From NCBI GenBank assembly GCA_037102815.1, contig BTPP01000003.1, positions 3,968,001-4,032,000 of the forward strand: a DNA stretch of 64,000 nt. Reading direction: 5' to 3'. The notes under the pieces were generated by a model, which ran no database searches, was not told the DNA's origin, and saw only the letters and a list, made by a program, of their open reading frames with translations. This stretch comes from Neurospora intermedia. Taxonomy: Eukaryota; Ascomycota; Sordariomycetes; Sordariales; Sordariaceae. The position numbers were made by a program, and so were the translations under genes. Of this stretch, positions 22,048 to 33,933 are shown piece by piece. Position 1 is the stretch's first letter. Each line of letters starts with the position of its first letter.

Positions 22048-23607
22048 GGTTAGTATTGGGATTTACAAGAGTTGAGTGCACTTTTTTGTTGGGAAGGAAG
22101 GAAGGGGGTGGTGGATGATGGACGGGGACAGGACATGGGAATAAAAGAAGGAGGGAAAAGAGGGTTAGCGGGTGATGAGGGGACGCAAGGGGAGGAAAGG
22201 GAAAAAAAAAAAAATAATCGCCGAGCCGAAAGAGGAGGGAAAAAAAGCACTCTCTGTCTAGTTCGTGCCATAAAGAGTGGCATGGCTATTAAACTGTTTT
22301 CGTTTCGTTTAGTTCCCCTTCCTGAGTACTTTGATTCGCCCTTTGGCCGGGCTCGATCTTCAAGCATAATTGTTTACTATTTATTATCCAGACATCAACG
22401 TCGATACACGTTTTTTTGATTCTCCAGTTTTGTCGGCTTTAATGCTAAATTACTGTGGCCGGTTTTCAAAGTGTTGAGAAACACACTTCTCTTAATACCA
22501 TACATATATTTACGTCGTTCGCAAAGTACTTGGGTAGGTCCACGACCCTTGTTGGAGAGTGAGTAAGACATTCAGCTAAATAAGTCAAGCAGAGTGGAGC
22601 CTGAACTAGTTTCGTGCCTGACTAGTTCTAGCATTTGGAACCACCAAGAACAAAAGCAAAAAAAGGGGTTAGTTAGGTTGAGGTGAACTGGCGGGCGGGC
22701 AGGCAGGCCACGCGACGTCGTGACAGGGGAGTCAAATGATGGGGAAAAGAAAAAAGGGGTCCGCGCGTGTTGTGCTCAATTTTTTTTTGTTGAAGCTGGT
22801 TCCTGAGTCGGTGAGCGGGACAATTTCCGGCAAGACCGCACGCAAGTCGTCCGGCGCGGTCGTGTCCGATTCATGTGTGTTTTAAAAGGAAATCAATCAT
22901 ATGTGCAAATTTTATATGAGAGAACATTGTTCATTCTGAACCACACACGTTTGTTTGTATTCCAGGAGGGTTTATGCATTATGCTAAAGGATGTGGCAAC
23001 TAGCTAGCTGGTTTGCCTGTGCTTTCTCGGATCCTTCGAGTTCATATCAGCACATGTGCTTAGCTAGTTCCCCGGATGACCAACTAACTCTTTTCTCCTG
23101 TCATTATCCCTCTTCCCTCCTAGTAAACCCCAAAGTAAGTATAAGTAACGACATATTGAAAAGGTGAAAGTACATGCGAGGAACGAGCGTGTGTGGCTGT
23201 TGAATAGGCCCGATTAAGTTAGTATATAGCCATCCTTCTTTCCTTCCTGGCGTAAGTGTGGAAGCAGCGCCGCCCCCCTGGCCTTTTATCCTTTCGTTGA
23301 GATGGTTTGTATAATCCAATCCCCCGTTTTCTCCTTGTGTATAATGGGGGGTTGTGAGAGAGAAAATGGTGCCCCATGCGGCTTCGGTATCATATAATAC
23401 AGTTATGCTAAATATAAAAAGGAGCAAGACAAAAAAAAGTAAATACGATGAGCCTGAACCAAAACGCCCGATATTTTCAATGTTGCGCCTCCCAAAAATG
23501 TATGAACCAAAAACAGCTTAGTAAAAACAGAAGCGAAGATAAAGGTGATGATCGAAGCAAAACGGAAGCCCAGTTTTGCGTGTTGCCATCGAATAAATCG
23601 TAATAAT
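22048..23607. other. Convergent 3' region, no supported gene
   Basis: About 1.5 kb between the convergent 16201 gene and Sec2. It has short A/T runs (for example 22204-22214) and AT-rich stretches typical of 3' UTRs. No coding evidence on either strand. Confidence 0.5.
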
Positions 23608-26016
23608 TCAAGCTGGGAAAGCCCCAGATATCGTCACAGCAAGTTCCTTTGGTTCCTCAGTTGCTGGCTCGACCTCGGAGGTGACAGGCTGCTTGGGGGT
23701 ATCTTCGGTGGATGGCGGGGATTGGGTAATTTCCGCTTCAAGGAACTCGAACTTGTTAGCGGGGGTCTTGGGCTCCTCCGAAGCTAGCTTGGTCTGTTCG
23801 GTAGGTCCCTCCGTGTCGTCTGCCGGAGCTTCGACCATTTGTTCGATGATTTCAACCTGCTCTTCAGACACCTCGCTGATCGCGATAGGTACCACAACCT
23901 CTTCCACGGGCGCTTCGTCCTTCTGTGTGATCTCGGGTTGGTCGACAGGCTCCGGGGCAATATTGGAAGTGAGTTGCTCAGGCACCTTGGAAATTTCCGT
24001 TTCCGAGCTCTCCTGTTGGATTGCATCTGCCACCTCCGCCACGGATACCGCCAATTGTTCAACTTCAGCAGCAGCAGGCGTCTCATCTCCATCCTTGTCA
24101 GCTTCGAGACTCGTCCTGGAGCTCTTGTCACCCCGAAGACTCGGGGCTCGACTGGGTGCCCGACTGTGGCTTGTGTGGAAATGGGTGATCGGGAGCACAC
24201 CGCCACCGATACGGCTCCAAAACATCTGCTCCCGTAACCGTACGCTTTCGGCCCATGCCGCCTTCTCAGCATCCTCGTCATCCGCTCGCCAGTGACCGTC
24301 CTTGACTATGCGAAGAAATCCCAAGAAATCGCATGTTGATCGGACTCGGGACAGGCAATACTTGCACAATGCATATCCAGTTTGCGCGGAACCGGTTTCG
24401 CTGATCCGAAATCGATGTTTCCGAAGAAATTCCTCCTCTGGCCTGGACTCCCCGCAGAGAGAGCACGGGCTCAACTCGGGCCTCGAAACCCTGCCGAACC
24501 TGCTAGTTGTTGTTGTGGCAGCTGGGACTGGCTCTACTACAAGGGAGCCGTCAGTCATCGCTGTAAGGACGCTCCTCCGGGCAAGCCACGAAAGCCCCGG
24601 AGCGATATCGAGCCGTAGTGTTGGTTCAATATCCTCGGTCAGGGTCCTCTTGTAAAACCTGGTATCCTTCAAAGCCGGCAGAGGGATGGCAGCGGCGCCG
24701 GGGCTGGCGGTAACGGCCGTTGTGGGTGTAGTGGAGGTTTGGGAGAAGGTCGATTGTGCAGTTGCGATGGTCGAAAGAGACGTGCTGGAGGCATTGGCGA
24801 GCGCAAGATGAGCACCTACCGATCCTAAGCCCAGGCCGAGAGACGTCAGTGCAGAGCCGGTAGATGGTGTGGGTACGCGCTGCTGGGCAGAGATCCTCTT
24901 GGATGTGCGAATGAGATCTTTGAAGTCGTTGTACGAGGCTAGGTCATAACGAAGTACGGGCTTCAAGAGATAAGTAAAACTGGTAGGGTACGAAGGAGAC
25001 ATGGATTCGGCCACGCTAAGTTGGCGGTCGTGATGCCCATGGTGTAAGCGATCGGAAAGGCCTTCCTCATTTTGCAGCTCAAACTTGCTGAAACCTGGAG
25101 AAGAAGGCGCCGTTGGAGGTATCTGCTCGTGCTTTTCGGCGCTCATGTCCTCCATAAGGTGCTTTAGCTCGGCTAGTTGCTCCTGCTGTGATTTGAGTAA
25201 TCCCTCGGTATCCACGAGTTGTGCCCTGAGTTGGTCGTTCTTCCGTTGCAGTATCTCCTGTTCGATCCTGGCCTCCTCCTTGGCGGAAATGACCATTTTG
25301 TTGGCTTCCTCGAATAGGGCGGCTGTCAGGTTCTCCAACTCTTGTTCAATTTTCTTTTTTTGCTGTTCCACATCCAAACGAGCCTGCTTCTCTTCGGCAA
25401 TGACTCCCAACAGAGCTGTCTTTTCCGCCTCGACGGTTTTCCTCCTTACCCAAACATCACCAGCCAACATCTCCCTTTGCTCTTCCACTGTCCGTTCAAG
25501 TTGCCTGATCTTGTCGCGTGCCTGCTCTAGCTCCATTTTTGTTTGCGATAGGTTATCATCCAATGTGGTCTGGTGGTTGATTGCATTGATCAGTTTCGTG
25601 CTGAGGGTGGCCACCTCCTGATCGAGGTCGGGATGGTGATGACTGGTCATGGAAACTCCGCTTGCGGGGCTCATAGCCCGGCTTCGGGGATCGGGGAGGG
25701 TCGTCAATTCATTCTCATCATCTATGGGCTGTGGGGAGAAAGGCCGTCTAAGGCGAGGGGTCGATGGCGCTGCGTTGGCAGAGGCTGGCTCGCTAACGGA
25801 TGGTAGTTCGGGTGTTGCATCGGAAATCGAGGCCCTCGAGGCGCTGTTTCGGCTGAGGATGCTGGAGAGAGATCGGGTGTGGCTTTTGGAGAGGCGTCCG
25901 TTGGCCGGTATCGGTATCTGGTGCGAGGACCAGCCCGTCACAGTGACAAAGCTTTGCCATAGTCCGTTAGTGGTGGAGACGGCAGCCATGTGAGAGCTTG
26001 TAGGGATAGATGCCAT
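23608..26016 (-). CDS. SEC2: Sec2-like guanine nucleotide exchange factor for the Sec4/Rab8 GTPase
   Basis: Single exon of 802 codons from the ATG at 26016; a later in-frame ATG at 25989 is possible. Residues about 125-290 form a long coiled coil whose core, ENLTAALFEEANKMV, is the diagnostic Sec2p/Rabin8 exchange motif. Around residues 490-560 there is a Cys-bearing block (CSLCGESRPEEEF; YALCKYCLSRVRS) followed by DFLGFLRIVKDGHW, also found in filamentous-fungal Sec2 proteins. The C-terminal 200 residues are Glu/Val/Pro-rich and disordered. Sec2 activates Sec4 on secretory vesicles moving to the hyphal tip. The exchange domain call is firm; the Cys block's function is not known to me. Confidence 0.92.
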   Translation of the reverse strand: MASIPTSSHMAAVSTTNGLWQSFVTVTGWSSHQIPIPANGRLSKSHTRSLSSILSRNSASRASISDATPELPSVSEPASANAAPSTPRLRRPFSPQPIDDENELTTLPDPRSRAMSPASGVSMTSHHHPDLDQEVATLSTKLINAINHQTTLDDNLSQTKMELEQARDKIRQLERTVEEQREMLAGDVWVRRKTVEAEKTALLGVIAEEKQARLDVEQQKKKIEQELENLTAALFEEANKMVISAKEEARIEQEILQRKNDQLRAQLVDTEGLLKSQQEQLAELKHLMEDMSAEKHEQIPPTAPSSPGFSKFELQNEEGLSDRLHHGHHDRQLSVAESMSPSYPTSFTYLLKPVLRYDLASYNDFKDLIRTSKRISAQQRVPTPSTGSALTSLGLGLGSVGAHLALANASSTSLSTIATAQSTFSQTSTTPTTAVTASPGAAAIPLPALKDTRFYKRTLTEDIEPTLRLDIAPGLSWLARRSVLTAMTDGSLVVEPVPAATTTTSRFGRVSRPELSPCSLCGESRPEEEFLRKHRFRISETGSAQTGYALCKYCLSRVRSTCDFLGFLRIVKDGHWRADDEDAEKAAWAESVRLREQMFWSRIGGGVLPITHFHTSHSRAPSRAPSLRGDKSSRTSLEADKDGDETPAAAEVEQLAVSVAEVADAIQQESSETEISKVPEQLTSNIAPEPVDQPEITQKDEAPVEEVVVPIAISEVSEEQVEIIEQMVEAPADDTEGPTEQTKLASEEPKTPANKFEFLEAEITQSPPSTEDTPKQPVTSEVEPATEEPKELAVTISGAFPA

Positions 26017-29000
26017 TGAGGTGAGTCTCAAGGGTAAGTGAGTGTATCAGGAGTGGTAGCTGCTAGAAGATCCCAGGAAGGGATAATCCAGAACTAGTAC
26101 CCCAACTTTGGGGGACCATGGATGCCCAGGTTGGGCAAGTCACTTCAGCGCACGAAACACTCGGCTGTACAACCCAAGAAGAGCCTGCGGACAAACTTGA
26201 GGGTGTAACAAGAGGGATTCCAAGCACGCATAGCGGGATGGGATGGAAAGTCTAGAAGAGGGCCAGGGACTTACGAATCCAGCTTGTCGGCGTTGGTAAG
26301 GACCACACCAGGGACTGGCGGGTCCTGTAAAGGAGAAGCTGGAGCGACAGGGAAGGGCCTAGGCGGCGGCGTTGTGCTTTCCGACTCTATCGTGGCGTGC
26401 AAATGGGCGCACCAGGTTTGTGTCGGTCGAGAAATGCTGAGAAGCTCTGGGAAGCAAACGGGAGTGTCGCAAGGATGGGAAGTCGCGTGGTGCGCTGAAT
26501 GGGGTCGATACGGGAAATTGACTATCTAGTGGTTGGTGTGGTTGGGGGCTTGTATAACGTCGTTCGGTAGAAGCAAGTCGCTTAATGGCAAGCCGAGTAT
26601 GGCAATCTGTAAGACGGAATGGAAGCGAAAATTATAGTTGGAATAGAGTAGTTGGGATCCGACTTTGCGGGTGTGTGGTATGGACAGAACAAGGAGCGAA
26701 GAACTGCAGCGAAAAAGGACGGACGACAGCCAGGCTCCAAGAGAGAGCAGATGGCAGATGAGCGACAGATGACAGATGATGATGGATGAGTGTGGCAGCA
26801 GATCGGGGCGAAAGCAAGTCCAAGTGGAAAGTGGAAAGTTTGTCGGGGATATGCGCGTGGATAACGTTATGGCGCAGAACAGCACTGCAGCCAGCTTCCA
26901 CTTTGCAATCTCGAACCCACCGGGCTGTATCGGTACTAGTACGGAGTAGGTACGGATCCGTAGTCTGCGACTTCCAGGTAGTGGCCGGGGCTAGCGATTG
27001 TCGTTAATTTATCACTGCGTTGGTACCAAGACAATTGTCATTGGCGCCTTCCGTGTTTCCCAGTTGGTCCTGCGCTCCTGGCAGCACTGCCTGCATGCGC
27101 TGTTTACCTATCCACGGGCGAATGGCGTCAAGTTATCAAGTTGCTACTGTAAAGCGTCGGTGCTGAGAGTTCAGCTTCGATTCCTTTTCTCTTTTCTGTC
27201 TTCTTCTTCAGTTGTCTGTCTTCGTGGACTCGCAGCTCCCGTTCCGGAGTCCATATTTGTAGTGTAGCCACGAGCTCCTGAACGGGGGGATCTCGCCCAT
27301 TCCACCATGGCCCGAATGGGTTAGCCCCAGATCCTGACTGGGGGCTTTCCGGTGGGGATCTCGGCCTCCCCTGGCGCTGGCGGGCACTGCGATGTGGACG
27401 GGGGTCCAGACAAGACCCACTCAATCATAGAGTGCAGTCGGGTGCCGTGCGGTGATGCGTGGTCTCGTCTCGAGCTCCCGCCCGTAACCATAAATGGCTT
27501 CGCTGTTTCCCAACAACCTCGCACAGCCATGTCAATCGATGCTTGGACCAAACGAACGAGATGATCGCTGTACCTGACCCTTTGACTTTTTGCTGCCGGT
27601 TTATCGTGCAGTGCAGTGCAGTGCAGTGCGGTGCAGTTTTGTTACCCGTCCTTAATCCCCTTACACAGTACGTTACGTTACGCTGTTGCGGGGAAATGAG
27701 ACGCACAACATAGTAAGCCTCGCTGATGCTGACTAGCCTGGTTACATACATACACACTACATGCAGCGACCAGCGAGCAACCGACCTAAGTGTACCTAAT
27801 CAGTGGGCTATTGGGGCCCTGGACAGGCGGCTTATCCGTTCGCTGGGCATGGAATTTCCTCACGTCGCCCGAGATCACTTCCTTGGCTCTTGGATCTGCG
27901 CCTTTATCCAGGATCACGATATTTTTGCGATTTTGGGATCCCACTGATCCTCTTTGCCACTGGATCTCCACGCTGCCACAGCATCCATGAGGCGTCATAA
28001 CGACCAGGGTATCTCAACTTCCAAGGCGGTGCAGTTGCAAATGAGGCACTCGTCACATTTTCAGGGCCTTCACAGTTGGCCTGTGATCACATCACACAGT
28101 CCACCTAACTATGGGCGTTGCTGCACACACATTCAGGCGCCTTTCCCATCATCCGTCAATTGTCATGTTCGTGGATTGAGGACATTAGAATCGCTAGAGA
28201 TATGAAGTATCATGGAATAGCAGAATAAGTGGCTCACAGCCCGACCAAATTTCTAGTCGCAGTAATCTTGGGCTATTCGCACATGATTGATGCCATGATC
28301 TGATAAGTAAACATGAGATACTTGAACACGAGCTACAGCACAAACGGAATCCTGCCTGGGGTCTTGGCTTCCCGAGGCTCCATCACGGGCTTGACTTGGC
28401 AGCGGCCCAACCTGAAAGTCTGGATATGATGGCAATCACGAAGATCCGGTGCGCCCAAAATAGCAAGAGAAACCACAAAAGTGAGGTGCTTAGTGCCACT
28501 TTAGTAGAGCGCTATCATGATTCGGTACAACGCTTATCCCTCCCCCTCAACTCGTCCCCTTCGCTTCGTTTCGTTTGACGTTACAGGACATGGCGAAAAC
28601 GAAACCCAAGTTGGAAGGCCAACACGGTCAACACCATCGCTGAAGAGGAAGGCCAGTAAACAAGAATCCACGCGTTACACGGCTCAAAGTGCGTGGGATT
28701 GCCTGAATGACGAGCTGGTGACATTTGCTCGAAAGTTTCAACAACTACCTACCAACCTACCTTAACACTAGACCCTATTGTCTCAGGGAGTAGATGAATC
28801 AGATGCAAGCAGACAAATGTTCCATTAATGTGTCTCGGTCACGCGATAATTGATCACACTCAGCGCCATTCGGGTCCCAGGGACCATTGTCTCAGACAAA
28901 TGGTCCAGCTGTATTTTTTGGGAGTTGTTACGAACAAATCAGCTAACGCCCGGACGTCAAACTCCCAGTCCGACTTCGAATCCGGATGCAAGCCGGGTGC

Positions 29001-29384
29001 GGCTGATACGCAAAGGAAACAAACCGGCAAAGAGTTCAAATGAGACACATTGGTAAACCGAGTACGCTAGATGTACATCATTGATTAACAATAAAGAAAC
29101 AGTAGCAAGTCAAGCTATGTGTGCGTGTATGAAGGAAGGGTGAACCATAGAGCTACCCATTACTCCCCCCATCTGTTTTTTCTAGATCTCTCTTTAGTAT
29201 TGTTTTTCGCCCCTTGCCTTATTATCATCTCCCTATCTGGCTGAACCAACCGTCTCTATGCCTTTATTTTGGTTCTTGATCGAAGAATATCGATTTTCCC
29301 TGGTGTCCGTTGCACATAGATTGGATTTAGTAGATAAAAGGAAACGGAGAGATACTTATGGCTTCAAATAGGCACCACAATGAT
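26017..29384. other. Long intergenic region without a supported gene
   Basis: About 3.4 kb between the Sec2 start and the Pmt1 3' end. Short ORFs occur but none has a recognisable family, good length or splice-linked continuation. The notable content is a GTGCA repeat near 27606. A non-coding RNA or a poorly conserved small gene cannot be excluded. Confidence 0.5.
27606..27635. repeat. GTGCA pentanucleotide tandem repeat
   Basis: Six consecutive 5-bp units, GTGCA except for one GTGCG at the fifth position. A microsatellite in noncoding sequence; no function evident. Confidence 0.9.
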
Positions 29385-32300
29385 CTAAAGCTCATCCTTC
29401 GCCTCGGTCTTCGCCTCGGCCTTCTCCCCAACCTCCTCGGCCTTCTCCTCGACCTGGTCCATCTTCTCCAAGACCACTTCTTGGGCCTTCTCTCCAGCTT
29501 CTTGAGCCTTCTCCTGAACCTGTTCCGCCTTCTCAGCGACCTCCTCTTTAACGTTGTCAGTCACACCCTCAATCTTCTCCTTTGATTGCTCAGTGGCTTC
29601 CTCGACCTTCTCGGCGAGCTTCTCGGCAGCCTCCTCAGCCTTCTCCTTGGCTGGTTCAGCGACCTCCTGTACCTTTTCCACAACCTGCTCAGCCTTCTCC
29701 TTGGCTGGTTCAGCGACCTCCTGTACCTTTTCCACAACCTGCTCCGCCTTCTCCTCGACTGGTTCAGCGACCTCTTGCACCTTTTCCACGACCTGCTCGG
29801 CCTTCTCCTCGACCTGCTCGACCTTGTCGCCAGCCTTCTCCGCGACGTTGATCTTCAGGTTATCGACATTGTTGGCCACTTTCTGGATACGCTCGACCAT
29901 CTTCTGGATCTTCTCCTGAGCGGCCTTGACGTCGTCACTCTGCTCAATGTCCTGCGAAACAGTGGCTTCGTTGCTCTCGCTGGCCGGCTTAGCGACCTTC
30001 TCTTCGGCTTCCTTCTCGCCGTCGACGCTCATTTCCGCTTGGGGAACGACATCTTCGGCAGCAGGAATTTTAGGAGTCTCTTGGTCAACGCCTGAAGTAC
30101 TGACGTTAGTATCTAGACACCTAAGGTATCAGCATATGGCGGTCAATTGACGTACCCTGAACATCGGGATGCGGGGGCGCAACGGGCTGAGAAGCTTTGG
30201 GAGCCCGAACAACCTTAGGCATACCGCTTCCACCAAGCTGGATTTCGTTGCCATTTGCATCGATGACGCGTGTTCTCGTTTCATACTTGGTCTTGAACTC
30301 GACCTTGCCCTTGAGCGCTTCGACTTGCTCCGCGTTGAGAAGGTTACCATCCTGGTCGCGATACTCAATCTTCTCCTGCCGAGAGATGACGCGCTGGCCC
30401 ACCGGGTTGGCACTAGGCTCCTGCTTGGCGGCTTGTTGCTCCTGGTTCACAATGGGCTTCTGAGCCTGAGGAGGCGCGTTAGCCACAGCAGGCCTCTCAA
30501 TCGTGCCCTGAACTGGGGTCTGGGAAGCCGTCTGGCTTGTTGGGGTAATTCCGTAGTAATTGTCGTACTAATCATCAAGCGAGGAGTGTTAGTATCCAAG
30601 GACATGCCGTTGCTTCTTCAGCTAAATCTTTCGAATGCGGTAACTTGTCGCTTGCTGCTCGAACTCTTACTGGCAGTTCAAGATATCCATAGTGCCTTCA
30701 TCCGCCAATGTATAAGACACCCACTGGCTCCCACTATCATCTCTTTACGCCCTCTCGGGCACATGTCTTGGGGGTATGGTTTGATTGGGGATAGAACTTA
30801 CGCTATCCAGGAAGGTATTGCAGTCAAAATCCCAAGTGCTGAAAAGCTTGACCCGGTTGCATTCAGCCTTGGTCCAGGGGTTACCGTAGGCCAGAGGAGA
30901 GAACAACCAGAAGACAACCATCGACAAGGCAAGGAACAAAACGGCGCCGAGTCTGTTGAAAATAACCTTGTCCTTGACGAGAGAAATCCTGGCAGTCACA
31001 AAGTCAAAGACTTGGCAGAAGGCAATGATGGCGAAGTACAAAGCCGGGAAGTAATGATGCAGGAAGAGCTGACGCTGCATAAGGTAGAAGGGGAAATAAT
31101 GAAGAGCCCATCCGAGGACAGAGGTTCCGACTTCGTAATCAAAGCGTTTGAAGATGGGATTGGCGTAATCATTGCAGCTGCGCTGCCAGCGGAGAATGGC
31201 AATGCCCTTGAAAAGGACGTAGATAACAACAGCAGCAGTAGCGCTCCACCAAATGATGGGGTTACCCATCAAGTAAACCTGGCGATGTTGCCTGCCCCAG
31301 AAGTTGATACCACGGCGGAGGATAGGCCAAGCCTCGGGGCGAGAATCCCAGGCATGAGACTCAACAAGGCCGGCATTCGTCTTCCACATGACCTTCTGAA
31401 GCTCCCAGAACTTGCCGAAGAAGCCAGGGTTGCGATAGTTGACCTTCTCGGCGTCAGCTCCAAGCTGCGGATGGTCGTTGAACTCGATATACCAAAGACT
31501 GTTGGGAAGGGAACCGCCCTTGGCGCATGTGACCTCCTGTTGCTCCGAGGCCCAGGTAGGAAGTTTAACCTTGTGGGAGAAAAGAACACAGCCCGTCATG
31601 ATGTGCACCAGCTTGAACTTGGTGTCAATGGTACGAAGACGTTCCTGAGCAACGCCGCTCTTGGACTTCTTCTTGACAATTTCGACACGGAAAAAGTCGT
31701 TGGCATCTCCATCGAAGCCCTCATAGCCATAAGCTGACACCTCGTTCTGCCAGTCAGCCTCAGTTACGGGGGGCCGAACGTCGTGCGAATGGAGACGACG
31801 GTGGGTAGGCAGATGATAGAGACGGAGAATTGCGCCATCCTTGATATAGGGAGTTTCGGGGAGGTGGTCCCACGCGCCAGTTCCATTAATGGGCTGACCA
31901 TCGATACCAAGAGGCTGGGTCTGGTTCTCAAGGAGCCAGATGTTGTTGTCATCCTTGTGGGGATAGAGAGTAATCTGCTGCTGCTTTGAGCCGGTGGGGT
32001 ACATCAAGGGGTGCGAATGCAGATAGCCACCCTGGGTGTTGACATGCCTGATGGTAACACGGCTACCCATAAGAACGTCAGCCGGGACATCCTGCATGCC
32101 CTTCGAGTTCAGAGTCGACTGGAACTCGGAGCTCATGAAGCCGTCACCGTCGCCAGGGTTGGTAAGGCACAGGAAGTGGATTCCGAACATGGCCATGTAG
32201 AAAGTAAGAGGGATGACAATGAGGCAGAAAGCGCGGGCCATGAAGTGCTTGGCGAACGCGCGAGGGGAAACATGCTTGTGATCGCCAAGCACAACCCATA

Positions 32301-33269
32301 GCTGAATCAAAGTCAAGCTGCCAACCCACGCAATGGTGAACAGACCAACCCACTTGATACTAGCGGTGATTCCTAGACCAAGACCGGTGACAACCAGCCA
32401 GAACCACCAGCTCGGTGTGAAGGCCTTACCAGGTCCCAGTTCTTGTTGGTTGGTGAAGGCAGTGAAGCCGAGCGCAGTAAGGGCGGTTCCGATCATCAGG
32501 GGCGAGTCAAGCAAGATAAGCCGGGCCTGGGTGAGAAGGCCGTTCTCTGTAAAGAACAGGTTCGTTAGTCGTATGAACTATCCGATTGTTCTTCTTTCTT
32601 TCAGACGTACCGAATATGATAAGACAAGCTCCCATGAAGGCAGTGGTGCTACGGCATCCAGCTGCCTTAAGAGTGAGGAACATGGTAGGAGCCAAAAGGA
32701 TACCGCAGATAGCCGGGAACATGCGCATGGCGACATATGGAACGCCAGGCTCGACGTAGTCCTTTCCAATCTCCTTGAAATCAAAGCTACCGTCGAACCC
32801 AGCGAGCCAGCCGAAGAGGGTAATCATGAGCTTTGCGAGGGGTGGATGGACGTCCATGAAGAACTTGCCCTTGATGTACTTGGAAGCGAAGCCGCCGAAG
32901 CTGTTGCAGACATTGAATCAGTACATATTCTTCCAAGTGAGCAACCATATCCTCCAATGGGTGGGTTACATACTGGACTTCGTCAAACACAACACTGTCA
33001 GGCTGGTAGATGCGGAATAGGCGAACAACGGCAGACAAAATCGTGATGATAGTGAGGAGCACGAAGTCGGATCCGGGGAGCAAGAACGGATCATTGTCCT
33101 GGACACCTTCGGACGAGTAGTCGTCCTTGACCTTGGCGGACTTGTTTTTGTTGTTTTTGTTTTTGGACACCACCGCGGAGGTCGGCACGGCCTCGTAGGC
33201 GGGCGGCGGGGCATAGGCCGGGGCATATGCCGGCGGCGGCGCCGGCGATTTCTTGCCGGAGCGAGCCAT
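29385..33269 (-). CDS. PMT1: Dolichyl-phosphate-mannose protein O-mannosyltransferase, Pmt1 type, with KDEL-ended repeat tail
   Basis: Five exons (33269-32974, 32900-32611, 32546-30802, 30567-30156, 30112-29385) give 1156 residues; introns are 73, 64, 234 and 43 nt. The catalytic Asp-Glu pair is D96-E97 in VFDEVHFGG, restored by the first splice. Transmembrane blocks flank a luminal MIR region (SRVTIRHVNTQGG, YLHSHPLMYPTG, QQQITLYPHKD), and the membrane C-part includes LHYFPFYLMQRQLFLHHYF. This pattern matches Pmt1 rather than Pmt4. After the last span come about 140 tail residues including QEKIEYRDQDGN, then an exon of 18-residue Glu/Lys/Val helical repeats ending KTEAKDEL. It transfers mannose to Ser/Thr in the ER lumen. 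Typical family length is 800-960, so the tail is unusual; the enzyme call itself is firm. Confidence 0.93.
29641..29802. repeat. 54-bp coding minisatellite in the Pmt1 tail
   Basis: Three near-identical 54-bp units (29641-29694, 29695-29748, 29749-29802) encode 18-residue helical repeats read on the minus strand, with core KAEQVVEKVQEVAEP. Diverged copies continue on both sides. Confidence 0.92.
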
Positions 33270-33902
33270 GTTGGCGAAAGTATCGGTAGGACAGCAGTTG
33301 GTTGCGGATCAAGAGGGAACTTCTGGGAGGTTTCGGAGGCCTCGTAGGGAGGTCACTGATCGGTGGGATCGTAAACTAAAGATTAACGAGAGTCGAAGAA
33401 GGTTAAACGATCATTGGGACAGGGCTGCCCGTGTCATGGATAGTTCCGACGAGACGGAATGGGAACTTTCCGGGGCCGATCGGAAACTGGCCGTGGGGAA
33501 GAAGAGTAAGTATAATGGCAGCCAAGAGAATAGAATGGAAAGAGGAAAGGGAAGACAAGTGCAAAGACGAGTCGCACTGATGGAATCCGTCCTGGCCTTC
33601 TTGGACCTTTGTTGATGCAGTGGAAAGTGGAAACTAGAGAAGGGAAGTGGACGAAGAGGAAAAAAGGGTACGTCTAGCTTATGAAAGGGGCACAAACCTA
33701 GGATGTGGTCTGAAGTGAGCAAGTGATGCTCGCAACTTGAAAGTATGGACCCGCGGAATATGATCTCGTGGCTCTGGCTCTGCCTGAAGCTGAGGTGGAC
33801 AGTGGCCTGGTCGGCCCAAGAGAAGAAGTGGAAGGGTGGCAGGGTCAGTGATGGAGCTTAAGTGGCCTCAATATCAGCCCCTGTCCCGGGCCTTGGCACC
33901 CC

Positions 33903-33933
<31 letters not shown>

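Noticed and set aside
30169-31737. 522-codon forward ORF antisense to Pmt1
   Set aside because: It is the complementary-frame shadow of conserved Pmt1 exons; its translation shows no family motifs.
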